DNA of 64,000 nt. It comes from G965216695 sp965216695 (lineage in GTDB: Bacteria; Pseudomonadota; Gammaproteobacteria; Pseudomonadales; Azotimanducaceae). The stretch covers positions 1,612,001 to 1,676,000 of the forward strand of contig OZ244212.1 in NCBI GenBank assembly GCA_965216695.1, written 5' to 3'. This document shows positions 1 through 7,555 of this stretch, one piece after another. Each line of letters begins with the position of its first letter. Position 1 is the first letter of the stretch. Both the position numbers and the translations under genes were made by a program. Under the pieces are notes generated by a model that saw nothing but the letters and a program-made list of their open reading frames with translations, made no database searches and had not been told where the DNA came from.

Positions 1-1
1 C

Positions 2-94
2 AACGCGGGTTTCAACGTCGGATTGAGCGTACCTTGCGCCATATTCGATACCAGATACGGTATCGGCAGTATGCGCAAACGCGGCGCGAAGTGA
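2..94 (+). CDS. possible 3' end of an unidentified gene entering from the left edge
   Basis: Frame 2 is open from the edge to a TGA at 92-94 and frame 1 is open to a TGA at 97-99. Frame 2 has somewhat more G/C at third positions, but about 30 residues are too few to assign a family. A short inverted repeat (gtgacc at 91-96, ggtcac at 104-109) follows. If real, the gene converges on the minus-strand gene ending at 136. It could equally be non-coding. Confidence 0.2.
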   Translation, partial: NAGFNVGLSVPCAIFDTRYGIGSMRKRGAK

Positions 95-135
95 CCTGAC
101 CCCGGTCACAAGTTGCCGCGCGCCCAACGGGGAAT

Positions 136-855
136 CTACGGCGATGCGCTACCGGCCACTAGGCGCGATTCCAGCTCGGCAAGACGTTTGTTGACCTGAA
201 CCCGGTAGGCGTCGATCGCGGCGATCGCGTTCGCATTCTCTACAACCCTGTCGGCAACCTCGCCCTTCAACGCGGTAACGTCTATGGACTGCGCCGTAAG
301 CTTGTCGTTGAACCCGCGCTGGGCCGCTACCAGACGTTCGAGCTGAACATCCATTGCGGCCAGTCGGTCCACGATTGCCGTTTCATGGGATTCCAGGCGT
401 TCGGCCATCGACTGCTGCTGCTCCAACAGCGACTGCACCGATTTGTCGTGCTTAGCGATCGCCGCCTGGTTCTGTTGGATCCATTGCTTGTTCCGCTCGT
501 TGCTCACGGCCCACAATTTGCGAATCTCAGACTCCCAGTAGCCGAGTTTCTCGTCCGTATCCTCGCCACTGGCCGTCATCACCTGATCAGTGACGCGCAG
601 TCGATCTTCGAGTACCTCCAAGCGCGCGGACGCACGCTCCAACGCGTCATCGGCGCCAGCCAGCTTCCGTTGCTGGTTGACCAACAGCCAACCCGCGACG
701 ATAAGGCCAGCGACCAGAATAGCGAGGATAAAGTTCACGCCCACCGACGCCGACGCACGCCCTTCCGAGCGCGGCCGCCCGTTACTGGACGGACGACGCT
801 CACGCGGACGATCGGGTGTTGCCGAGATCATCGGCGAATTGGTGTTGTCGGACAC
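136..855 (-). CDS. single-pass membrane protein with long coiled coil, unknown function
   Basis: No family recognised. The protein is 239 aa with a polar, Arg/Pro-rich N-terminus (about residues 1-38), one hydrophobic helix at about 39-62 (motif NFILAILVAGLIVAGWLLV), then a charged Gln/Glu/Lys-rich region to about residue 230 with the heptad character of a coiled coil. The layout suggests a bitopic inner-membrane protein with a periplasmic rod. The chosen start is GTG at 855; an in-frame ATG at 831 is possible. The next gene upstream on the same strand ends at 980, so the two may be co-transcribed. There are no catalytic motifs, so the role is unknown. Confidence 0.7.
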   Translation of the reverse strand: MSDNTNSPMISATPDRPRERRPSSNGRPRSEGRASASVGVNFILAILVAGLIVAGWLLVNQQRKLAGADDALERASARLEVLEDRLRVTDQVMTASGEDTDEKLGYWESEIRKLWAVSNERNKQWIQQNQAAIAKHDKSVQSLLEQQQSMAERLESHETAIVDRLAAMDVQLERLVAAQRGFNDKLTAQSIDVTALKGEVADRVVENANAIAAIDAYRVQVNKRLAELESRLVAGSASP

Positions 856-979
856 GTTGCTCGACCGGAAGCAAAGGTGAGCCGATTATAGGTGAATCAG
901 CCGCGGCGTATAGCGGACGCGTTCGACGAAGGCGACGTATCGGGGCACGTGGTCACGTGCCCCCTACACAGATGGCGCG

Positions 980-1624
980 TCAGAGGACGCGGACCACGGC
1001 GAGAAGAATCCCGGTCAGTACGAAGCCGCTGACAATCACGCCGCGAACACTCGCTATCGGGCCGATCTTGCCGAAGATAGCATTCGCTTCCAGAATCGCA
1101 ATGATCGCAAGTCCGACGAGCAGTTCCGGCCCAGCCCCGGTCAGGCCACCATGGTGGTAGTGCGCGCTCGACCCCATGAAGAACAACATGGGTACCGAAA
1201 ACAGTGTATTCGTTCGGGACGCCAGCAGTGCCTTCGGCGCCGCCGCCGCGGCTTCCGGTAGCGCTTCGCCGCCCGCCTTCACCTTTTCGTTGGACGCGAT
1301 CACCGTACGCTGGTTGGGCCAGATGATCAGCCACACATTCAGGAACATCAGAGTTCCCAGCACCGCACCAAGAATGATGTCCACGGTCATGCCGGCGCCG
1401 ATGAAGCCAAGCAGCGCAAGGCCTGTCAGGAACGTGAACATTGCTCCCCAACGGAACCACCAGAGCGCCCGCGGTACCAGCTTGACGAACGCGTCCGTAC
1501 GAGCGTCGCCATCCGCTTCTTTGAAGTACTCGCCCTGGACGAAGTTGAAGTAGTAAAGCAGACCGATCCAGGTGATACCCGCCAGAAAATGACCCCACCG
1601 AGCCAGGTATTCGACAAGTTCCAT
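980..1624 (-). CDS. integral membrane protein, urate oxidase N-terminal (PuuD-type) domain
   Basis: 214 aa with several hydrophobic helices. The N-terminal motif HFLAGITWIGLLYYFNFVQ resembles the membrane domain of PuuD-type urate hydroxylases (Pfam Urate_ox_N, formerly DUF989), and histidines in the membrane part could bind haem. Canonical PuuD carries a C-terminal cytochrome c domain. This protein stops after the membrane domain and has no CxxCH, so urate oxidation cannot be assumed. ATG at 1624 is preceded by a G-rich ribosome binding site (gggggg). There are no purine-catabolism genes next to it. The family call is fairly firm, the function open. Confidence 0.65.
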   Translation of the reverse strand: MELVEYLARWGHFLAGITWIGLLYYFNFVQGEYFKEADGDARTDAFVKLVPRALWWFRWGAMFTFLTGLALLGFIGAGMTVDIILGAVLGTLMFLNVWLIIWPNQRTVIASNEKVKAGGEALPEAAAAAPKALLASRTNTLFSVPMLFFMGSSAHYHHGGLTGAGPELLVGLAIIAILEANAIFGKIGPIASVRGVIVSGFVLTGILLAVVRVL

Positions 1625-1733
1625 ATTCCCCCCAGGTCAGATTATTGTTGTCGGCGCACTATAAATGTTTGAAAACATCCGGGAAACCCCTGGCCCTGTC
1701 GCATGCGTCAACCAACGGCCCAGCTCGGCAGCC

Positions 1734-1764
1734 CAAAAAAAGAAACCCCGCAGAGCGCGGGGTT
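1734..1764 (-). terminator. intrinsic terminator of groESL
   Basis: Read on the minus strand, an 8-bp GC-rich stem (AACCCCGC pairing with GCGGGGTT, loop about 5 nt) is followed directly by a run of Ts (plus-strand A tract at 1734-1741). It starts about 24 bp past the groEL stop and should end the groES-groEL transcript. Confidence 0.9.
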
Positions 1765-1787
1765 CTTCAGATCGGCGTAAGCCGCTA

Positions 1788-3428
1788 CTACATCATGCCG
1801 CCCATGTCCGGCATGCCGCCGCCCGGCATGCCGCCGCCGGCCGCCTTGTCTTCAGGCAACTCACTTACCATTGCTTCGGTCGTGATCATCAGCCCAGCAA
1901 CAGACGCAGCCGCCTGCAACGCGGTGCGCGTCACCTTGGCCGGGTCGAGAATTCCCATCTCGATCATGTCGCCGTAGTCTCCGGTAGCCGCGTTGTAGCC
2001 CTGATTGCCTTCCAGCGACGACACCTTGTCGTGCACAACTGCACCTTCGCCACCAGCGTTTACTGCAATCTGGCGAAGCGGCGCGCTCATCGCGCGGATC
2101 GCAATCGAGATGCCGACGTTCTGATCTTCGTTGTCGCCCTCTACCTTGGAGACAGCGTCGATCGCACGAACCAGCGTTACACCGCCGCCCGGAACCACGC
2201 CCTCTTCGACGGCAGCGCGGGTGGAATGCAGCGCGTCTTCAACACGCGCCTTCTTCTCTTTCATCTCCACTTCGGTAGGCGCACCGACTTTGATGACTGC
2301 AACACCGCCGGCCAACTTGGCGAGCCGTTCCTGCAGCTTCTCGCGGTCGTAGTCCGACGAGGTCTCATCGATTTCTGCGCGAATCTGCTTGATACGTGCT
2401 TCGATGTCGCCCTTCGCACCCGAACCGTCCACGATGGTGGTGTTTTCCTTCGTGGAAGAGATTCGCTTGGCGGTGCCCAGATCGTCGAGCGACGCGCCTT
2501 CGAGCGTAAGGCCCACTTCTTCGGAGATAACCGTACCGCCGGTGAGGATCGCGATGTCCTGCAGCATGGCCTTGCGACGATCACCGAAGCCCGGCGCCTT
2601 CGCGGCGGCAACCTTCACGATGCCACGCATGTTGTTTACGACCAACGTCGCCAGCGCTTCGCCCTCGATATCCTCAGCAATCACCATCAACGGTTTGCCG
2701 GACTTCGCGACGCTCTCGAGCACCGGCAGCATATCGCGGATGTTGGAGATCTTCTTGTCGCAAAGCAGAATGTACGGATCCTCGAGCTCTGCGGCCATCG
2801 ATTCCTGGTTGTTGATGAAGTACGGGGACAGGTAGCCGCGATCGAACTGCATGCCTTCCACAACGTCCAGTTCATTTTCCAGGCCGCTGCCTTCCTCAAC
2901 CGTGATTACGCCCTCTTTACCGACCTTGTCCATCGCTTCCGCAATGATGTCGCCCACGGCGCTATCGCTGTTCGCAGAGATCGTGCCAACCTGCGCGATT
3001 GCCTTCGAATCTTCACAGGGAGTAGACATGCCGCCTATGGCTTCAACCGCCGCAGCCACCGCCTTGTCGATCCCACGCTTGAGATCCATCGGGTTCATAC
3101 CGGCGGCCACCGCCTTCAATCCTTCGGTCAGGATCGACTGCGCCAGCACCGTGGCTGTAGTCGTACCGTCACCGGCTTCATCGGACGTCTGGCTGGCCAC
3201 CTCTTTGACCATCTGTGCGCCCATGTTCTCGAATTTGTCTTCGAGTTCGATTTCCTTCGCAACGCTCACGCCGTCTTTCGTGACGGTGGGAGCACCGAAG
3301 GATTTGTCCAGAATCACGTTGCGCCCCTTCGGACCCAGCGTAACTTTCACGGCGTTGGCGAGAATGTTCACGCCATCGAGCATGCGGCCGCGCGCGTCGT
3401 CACCAAACAGAACTTCTTTAGCACTCAT
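1788..3428 (-). CDS. groL: chaperonin GroEL, 60 kDa
   Basis: ATP-driven protein-folding chaperonin that forms the double ring capped by GroES in the cytoplasm. 546 aa, the usual length. The N-terminus matches the family (AKEVLFGDDARGRMLDGVN), the ATP-binding signature DGTTTATV is at about residue 87, and the protein ends in the typical Gly-Met tail (GGGMPGGGMPDMGGMM). ATG at 3428 lies 27 bp after the groES stop, giving a groES-groEL operon. A strong terminator follows. Control is probably shared by the CIRCE element and a heat-shock promoter upstream of groES. Nothing looks missing or truncated. Confidence 0.98.
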   Translation of the reverse strand: MSAKEVLFGDDARGRMLDGVNILANAVKVTLGPKGRNVILDKSFGAPTVTKDGVSVAKEIELEDKFENMGAQMVKEVASQTSDEAGDGTTTATVLAQSILTEGLKAVAAGMNPMDLKRGIDKAVAAAVEAIGGMSTPCEDSKAIAQVGTISANSDSAVGDIIAEAMDKVGKEGVITVEEGSGLENELDVVEGMQFDRGYLSPYFINNQESMAAELEDPYILLCDKKISNIRDMLPVLESVAKSGKPLMVIAEDIEGEALATLVVNNMRGIVKVAAAKAPGFGDRRKAMLQDIAILTGGTVISEEVGLTLEGASLDDLGTAKRISSTKENTTIVDGSGAKGDIEARIKQIRAEIDETSSDYDREKLQERLAKLAGGVAVIKVGAPTEVEMKEKKARVEDALHSTRAAVEEGVVPGGGVTLVRAIDAVSKVEGDNEDQNVGISIAIRAMSAPLRQIAVNAGGEGAVVHDKVSSLEGNQGYNAATGDYGDMIEMGILDPAKVTRTALQAAASVAGLMITTEAMVSELPEDKAAGGGMPGGGMPDMGGMM

Positions 3429-3455
3429 TGTCGTTAACCTCTTCTATGCTTCCGG

Positions 3456-3746
3456 CTAGTCTTCCAACACGCCGAAGATCTCGCTTTCGCTCATGATCAA
3501 CAGCTCTTCGCCGTCGACCTTGACCGTGCTGCCGCCGTATTGTCCGAAAATGATCTTGTCGCCGGCTTTGACGTCGAGTGGACGGACCTCGCCATTGTCC
3601 AGAATCTTGCCGGCACCGACGGCGATGATTTCACCTTGGGAAGGCTTCTCCGCCGCAGAATCCGGCAGCACGATTCCGCCCGCTGTCATCGTCTCTTCTT
3701 CCAACCGGCGCACCACGACGCGGTCGTGAAGGGGTCGAATTTTCAT
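3456..3746 (-). CDS. groS: co-chaperonin GroES, 10 kDa
   Basis: Heptameric lid of the GroEL folding chamber. 96 aa starting MKIRPLHDRVVVRR, the family's usual first residues. The mobile loop (EEETMTAGGIVLP) and the C-terminal part DGEELLIMSESEIFGV are present. An in-frame upstream extension to 3782 exists, but the family N-terminus and the GGGAG ribosome binding site about 8 nt before ATG 3746 decide the start. It is the first gene of the groESL operon, with the CIRCE palindrome about 58 bp upstream. Confidence 0.97.
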   Translation of the reverse strand: MKIRPLHDRVVVRRLEEETMTAGGIVLPDSAAEKPSQGEIIAVGAGKILDNGEVRPLDVKAGDKIIFGQYGGSTVKVDGEELLIMSESEIFGVLED

Positions 3747-3803
3747 TACTGGTCTCCCGTTACTTTGGGCAAAGCCCAACAAAGCAATCCTATAACCTGA
3801 TTG

Positions 3804-3829
3804 CTAGCACTCGTTGTGACGAGTGCTAG
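3804..3829. promoter_or_regulatory. CIRCE operator (HrcA binding site)
   Basis: Perfect 9-bp inverted repeat CTAGCACTC / GAGTGCTAG flanking 8 nt. The classical CIRCE element is TTAGCACTC-N9-GAGTGCTAA, bound by the repressor HrcA. Here the arms match at 8 of 9 positions and the spacer is one base short. It lies upstream of groES and downstream of a sigma-32-like promoter, where HrcA would block transcription. Confidence 0.85.
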
Positions 3830-3840
3830 TCAAGGGCGGG

Positions 3841-3871
3841 TAATAATAGTGGCGACTGCCCAACTTTCAAG
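3841..3871 (-). promoter_or_regulatory. sigma-32-like heat-shock promoter of groESL
   Basis: On the minus strand a perfect -35 CTTGAAA (plus-strand tttcaag, 3865-3871) is followed after about 13 nt by CACTATTA, a fair but imperfect match to the CCCCATNT -10 of RpoH promoters. The predicted start falls just before the CIRCE element. The -35 is convincing, the -10 less so. Confidence 0.55.
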
Positions 3872-3899
3872 GGAACGGACGAAAAAAATTTTGCGCGGG

Positions 3900-4349
3900 C
3901 TAGTTCCGGCGCTCGAATTCGCCCTCGATCACGTCGCCAGGGCCGCCCGGCGAGGCTGCCTGACCACCACGCGGGGTGTCCGGACCGGGTGCGCCCGGGT
4001 GGACGACGCGAACCTGGCCAAGCATCCACTCCGCGACCGCCCGCCGGATGGGAGGAGTGAGCAACGCGAAGCCAATGGTGTCCGTGATGAAGCCGGGTGT
4101 CAGCAACAGGGCACCAGCCACCGCCAGCAGCAAGCCTTCCGCCATCTCGCGCGCCGGGAGCTGGCCCGCATCCAATCGCGTCATCCCCCGTGTGAGCGTA
4201 GCCAGACCCTGGCGTTTCAGTAGCGCAACGCCAATCACCGCCGTTAACATCACAAGTGCGATGGTCGGCAACGGATCGATCACGTCCGCGACCTGAAACA
4301 GCAGATACATCTCAACAATCGGCGTGAGAAAGAAAACAAGCAACCACAC
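3900..4349 (-). CDS. fxsA: FxsA family membrane protein
   Basis: 149 aa, close to E. coli FxsA (about 158), an inner-membrane protein whose overexpression relieves phage T7 exclusion by F plasmid; its native role is unclear. Typical features are a first membrane helix ending in an acidic turn (TPIVEMYLLFQVADVI), a second helix (LVMLTAVIGVALL), and the conserved LLLTPGFITDTIGFALLTPPIR block at about residues 80-103. The tail is polar. The start is GTG at 4349. It overlaps the divergent alkyltransferase-like gene by 26 bp if that gene starts at 4324. It lies downstream of the groESL promoter region but on its own. Confidence 0.88.
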   Translation of the reverse strand: MWLLVFFLTPIVEMYLLFQVADVIDPLPTIALVMLTAVIGVALLKRQGLATLTRGMTRLDAGQLPAREMAEGLLLAVAGALLLTPGFITDTIGFALLTPPIRRAVAEWMLGQVRVVHPGAPGPDTPRGGQAASPGGPGDVIEGEFERRN

Positions 4350-4695
4350 GGAAGCAACCGGTTTGCGGGGTAGCGTTCAATCTGCGGCGCAAACGCCCCC
4401 AAGTCAATCTGCCCGCGAACGGATCTGGCAGGTCGTTGCGTTGATACCCGCCGGCCGCGTAACGACGTACGGCGAAGTGGCAAGGCAAGCGGGCTTAAGC
4501 AACCACGCCCGCTACGTCGGCACGTGCCTGGGCAACCTGCCCGCCGATACAGCACTGCCCTGGCACCGCGTGATCAACGCATCCTGTGCAATCACCCAAC
4601 GACCGGGCGCAGCCGAACAACGCCGCCGTCTGAAAGCCGAAGGCGTCAGCGTTCGGGGGTGGCGTGTAGACCGGCGCGCGCTCTGGCCGGAGTAA
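4324..4695 (+). CDS. alkyltransferase-like protein (MGMT DNA-binding domain)
   Basis: Only the C-terminal DNA-binding domain of O6-alkylguanine-DNA alkyltransferases is present: RIWQVVALIPAGRVTTYGEVA (winged helix) at about residues 33-53, and PWHRVINA where active alkyltransferases have PCHRV. The acceptor Cys is thus Trp, the hallmark of ATL proteins (E. coli YbaZ type), which bind alkylated guanine and hand it to nucleotide excision repair. The GTG start at 4324 overlaps the fxsA 5' end; a downstream TTG at 4363 is possible. The 3' end overlaps ampG on the opposite strand by 50 bp. Confidence 0.87.
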   Translation: MRKKTSNHTEATGLRGSVQSAAQTPPSQSARERIWQVVALIPAGRVTTYGEVARQAGLSNHARYVGTCLGNLPADTALPWHRVINASCAITQRPGAAEQRRRLKAEGVSVRGWRVDRRALWPE

Positions 4696-5905
4696 ACGGC
4701 GCCACCCAGATCAGCAGCACCATCCCCGGAACGGCGAGCAGCGCACAAAGGTAGAAGAACTGGGTCCATCCCAGTTGCTCCACGATCCAGCCGGATGCAG
4801 CGCCGGTAACGGTGCGCGGTACCGCGGTGATCGCTGTTAGCAACGCGAACTGCGTAGCAGCGTGCGCTACCGAGGTCGCGCGGGCGATGAACGCAACGAA
4901 CGCGGCCGTGCCGAGCCCCACGCCGAGGTATTCCGCGGCAATGACAACAGCCAGTACCACCAGATCGTTGCCCGCAACGGAAAGCCAAACGAACCCGAAA
5001 ATGGTTGCGAGCTGCACGAAGCCGAACAACCAAAGACCCCGGTTGATACCAATCCGAACGATGACGATGCCGCCCAGAATGCCGCCTATGACCATTGGCC
5101 ACAGCGCCGCGTTCTTGGCGACCAGCCCAATATCCGCCATTTCGAAACCCAGATCGATATAAAACGACGTGGAAAGCGCCGTCGCCATGCTGTCGCCGAG
5201 TTTGTACGCGAACAGGAACAACAGAATCAGCAGTGCCTGGCGTGTGCCGTTACGTGTTCGGAACTCCTGGAACGGCGTTACCACCGCCTCAAGCAACGTT
5301 GGTGGAATAACCGGATCGCGGACAACTTCGCGGATCACGAGCGTTGTGATCACCCCGACAGCCATGAACGCCGCCATCACCAGAAACACTTCCTGCCAGC
5401 TCAGATGGTCGGCCAGCACGAAACCAAGCGATCCCGGCACCAACCCGGCAATACGATAGACCTGTACGTGGATCGCGTTACCGAGCGCCAGCTCGCCTTC
5501 GGTTGGGAGTAACTCGCGGCGATACGCATCTATGGCGATATCCTGCGTAGCGCTGAACACGGCGATCGCCACCGCAACGATCGATACCACCGCGAGATCG
5601 CGGTTCGGATCCATCCAGCCGAGGGCTGCCATCAGACCCACCAGTGCGATCTGCGTAACGAGCATCCAACCGCGCCGCCGGCCGAGCCAGGGAAGCGTAT
5701 AGCGCTCGAGCACGGGCGCCCACAAAAACTTGAACGTGTACGGCAGACCAACGAGCGTGAACAGCCCGATTTCGGTCAGTGAAACCCCTTCTTTACGCAG
5801 CCACGCTTGAACGAGCTGAACGAGAAAGAACAGCGGCATTCCCGACGCAAAGCCGGTAAACGCACAGACCAGCATGCGCGTATTCAGCGCATCAACGATT
5901 CTCAC
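4646..5905 (-). CDS. ampG: AmpG-type muropeptide permease (MFS)
   Basis: Imports GlcNAc-anhydro-MurNAc peptides from the periplasm for peptidoglycan recycling. 419 aa with about 12 hydrophobic helices. The AmpG/MFS signatures are FASGMPLFFLVQLVQAWLR near the N-terminus, GLPYTFKFLWAPVLERY at about residues 53-69, and FSATQDIAIDAYRRELL at about 117-133. The start used is GTG at 5905 with no good ribosome binding site, so it is uncertain by a few codons. AmpD, which acts on the imported products, is encoded at 13.5-14.0 kb. The substrate is inferred from the family. Confidence 0.85.
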   Translation of the reverse strand: MRIVDALNTRMLVCAFTGFASGMPLFFLVQLVQAWLRKEGVSLTEIGLFTLVGLPYTFKFLWAPVLERYTLPWLGRRRGWMLVTQIALVGLMAALGWMDPNRDLAVVSIVAVAIAVFSATQDIAIDAYRRELLPTEGELALGNAIHVQVYRIAGLVPGSLGFVLADHLSWQEVFLVMAAFMAVGVITTLVIREVVRDPVIPPTLLEAVVTPFQEFRTRNGTRQALLILLFLFAYKLGDSMATALSTSFYIDLGFEMADIGLVAKNAALWPMVIGGILGGIVIVRIGINRGLWLFGFVQLATIFGFVWLSVAGNDLVVLAVVIAAEYLGVGLGTAAFVAFIARATSVAHAATQFALLTAITAVPRTVTGAASGWIVEQLGWTQFFYLCALLAVPGMVLLIWVAPFTPARARAGLHATPER

Positions 5906-5947
5906 CGACGGGAGGTCGCGCAGAGCGCCCGCTGAACGGCGGCGCTG

Positions 5948-6430
5948 CTAGTCGCGAAAATTGTCGAACGAAAGCGGCACATCGAGCTCCGCCTCCTTCA
6001 GTACCGCAATCACCGATTGCAGGTCGTCGCGCTTCTTCCCGGTCACCCGAATCTGATCCCCTTGAATCTGGGCCTGCACCTTGAGTTTCGTGTCCTTTAT
6101 CTGTTTAACGAGTTTTTTCGCCCGGTCGCGGTCAATCCCCTGCTTCAGAAGGAACTGCTGTCGCTTCTGTTTTCCGGCCGCCTCGACGTCCTGCGGATCG
6201 AGCGCGCGTACGTCCACACTGCGTCGGGTGAGCTTGTCCTTCAGAATGTCGAGCATCTGCTGCAGTTGGAATTCCTCTTCGGCGCGCAAGCGGATGGCGC
6301 CATCGTCAAATTCAAATCCCGAGTCCACGCCCCGGAAATCGAACCGCGTCGCGAGTTCGCGCCCGGCCTGGTCCACCGCGTTACGAACTTCCTGCAGGTC
6401 TACCTCACTCACGATGTCGAACGACGGCAT
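5948..6430 (-). CDS. yajQ: YajQ family nucleotide-binding protein
   Basis: 160 aa, full length for the family, which in Xanthomonas and Pseudomonas has been described as a cyclic di-GMP-binding effector and in E. coli as an RNA/nucleotide-binding protein. Diagnostic stretches are MPSFDIVSEVDLQEVRNAVD, TRFDFRGVDSGFEF, and the C-terminal QIRVTGKKRDDLQSVIAVL. It has two ferredoxin-like halves. ATG at 6430. It is transcribed away from a receiver-GGDEF protein starting at 6535, so the two share a 104-bp intergenic region, which hints at a link to cyclic di-GMP signalling. Confidence 0.95.
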   Translation of the reverse strand: MPSFDIVSEVDLQEVRNAVDQAGRELATRFDFRGVDSGFEFDDGAIRLRAEEEFQLQQMLDILKDKLTRRSVDVRALDPQDVEAAGKQKRQQFLLKQGIDRDRAKKLVKQIKDTKLKVQAQIQGDQIRVTGKKRDDLQSVIAVLKEAELDVPLSFDNFRD

Positions 6431-6534
6431 ACACGCTCCTCAGTCATTGCCAGCACGTGCCCATGCTAAACTAAACCCCTGGTGAAGAAAGCGCATCCCG
6501 CGATTCCCCCGACACACCAGGGTGCACCCCTACC

Positions 6535-7512
6535 ATGAGCGACTCCAATATCTCCGTACTGGTCGTCGTCGACGAATCCGCAGCCGGCGCAGCGGTTGCG
6601 CGGGCGTTGCAACAGGCGGGTATCGACGACGTGCGCGCCTGCCGCACACCCGAGGAAACACTTCAAGCGCTTGCGCAGCGCCATGCCGACATTCTCGTCG
6701 CGTCCTGGTCAATGCAGGGTATGACGAGCGCAGCATTCGTGCAGCGCGTCCGCTCGACCAATCGCTCAGGCAGCCGCCACACGTTCGTCGCGTTACTTGC
6801 AGACGATGCCACGCCGGTGTCGCAGATCGCGTTCAAGACGGACGCTGACGACATCTGGTCTGCACAAGATCTGGCACATGACGGAGGCACGGCGCGCCTG
6901 CTGGCGGCAAAACGGGCGACCGAAGAACTGAATGGCGTGCTCACCGCCAACAAGGTTCTGCGCAAGCGTGTGCGCGATCTACAGGTAACCGATTTGATCG
7001 ACCCGGTAACCGGCCTCGGCAACATGCGGTTTACGCTCGATCGGATCTCAGCCCTCACGCGCCAGTGCGAAAGCCGCGGTGGCGCCGCCTGTGTTCTGCT
7101 TACCGGAATCAGTAATCTCGATGCGATCAACGAACAGTTCGATCAACCAACGGTCAATGAGCTGGTATCCGGCATGGGTGCGAAGCTACGCCACCTGGTG
7201 CGGCCCCTGGATATCGTTACGCGGCCGGATCCATCGACTTTTGCGGTGGTGATGCCACAGTCCAGCCTCGAAAACTGCACGTCCAGCAGCTTTCGCCGCG
7301 TGTTCGACGGGCTCTACATGCAGTCGGTGAAAACGAACTCCGGCTACATTCCCGTTACGGTGGGCGTGTGTATCGCGGCCGCCGATGCCAAGACCGGATT
7401 CCCGGAGGCCAAACGGTTTGCCGAATTCGCATACGACGGTCTCGCGCACTCGTTCGAAACCGGAGCGATCAACGTCGCTGTGTACAGCTCTGCCTTCCCG
7501 GCACGCAACTGA
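6535..7512 (+). CDS. degenerate receiver-GGDEF protein, probably catalytically inactive
   Basis: 325 aa with two recognisable but degenerate signalling domains. Residues 5-120 follow the receiver fold (acidic pair at 13-14), but the phospho-acceptor Asp is Ser57 (DILVASW) and the conserved Lys near 112 is lost. Residues 150-320 follow the GGDEF fold, with DPVTGLGNMRFTLDRI intact, but the GG(D/E)EF loop reads DPSTF at about residue 230. Neither phosphorylation nor cyclic di-GMP synthesis is expected by the usual route, so it may be a scaffold or GTP/nucleotide sensor. It sits divergently beside yajQ and 44 bp before the cobalamin adenosyltransferase. ATG 6535. Confidence 0.8.
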   Translation: MSDSNISVLVVVDESAAGAAVARALQQAGIDDVRACRTPEETLQALAQRHADILVASWSMQGMTSAAFVQRVRSTNRSGSRHTFVALLADDATPVSQIAFKTDADDIWSAQDLAHDGGTARLLAAKRATEELNGVLTANKVLRKRVRDLQVTDLIDPVTGLGNMRFTLDRISALTRQCESRGGAACVLLTGISNLDAINEQFDQPTVNELVSGMGAKLRHLVRPLDIVTRPDPSTFAVVMPQSSLENCTSSSFRRVFDGLYMQSVKTNSGYIPVTVGVCIAAADAKTGFPEAKRFAEFAYDGLAHSFETGAINVAVYSSAFPARN

Positions 7513-7555
7513 TCCACCCTGCCCGCATCGATACCCACCATGGACCATCAAGCAT

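Noticed and set aside
897..1598. Minus-strand 233-codon frame overlapping the PuuD-type gene
   Set aside because: Out-of-frame shadow; the 980-1624 frame has the family motif and membrane helices.
1665..3437. 590-codon open frame opposite groEL
   Set aside because: It mirrors the groEL coding frame on the other strand. No family features, rich in His/Arg as typical of antisense frames of GC-rich genes.
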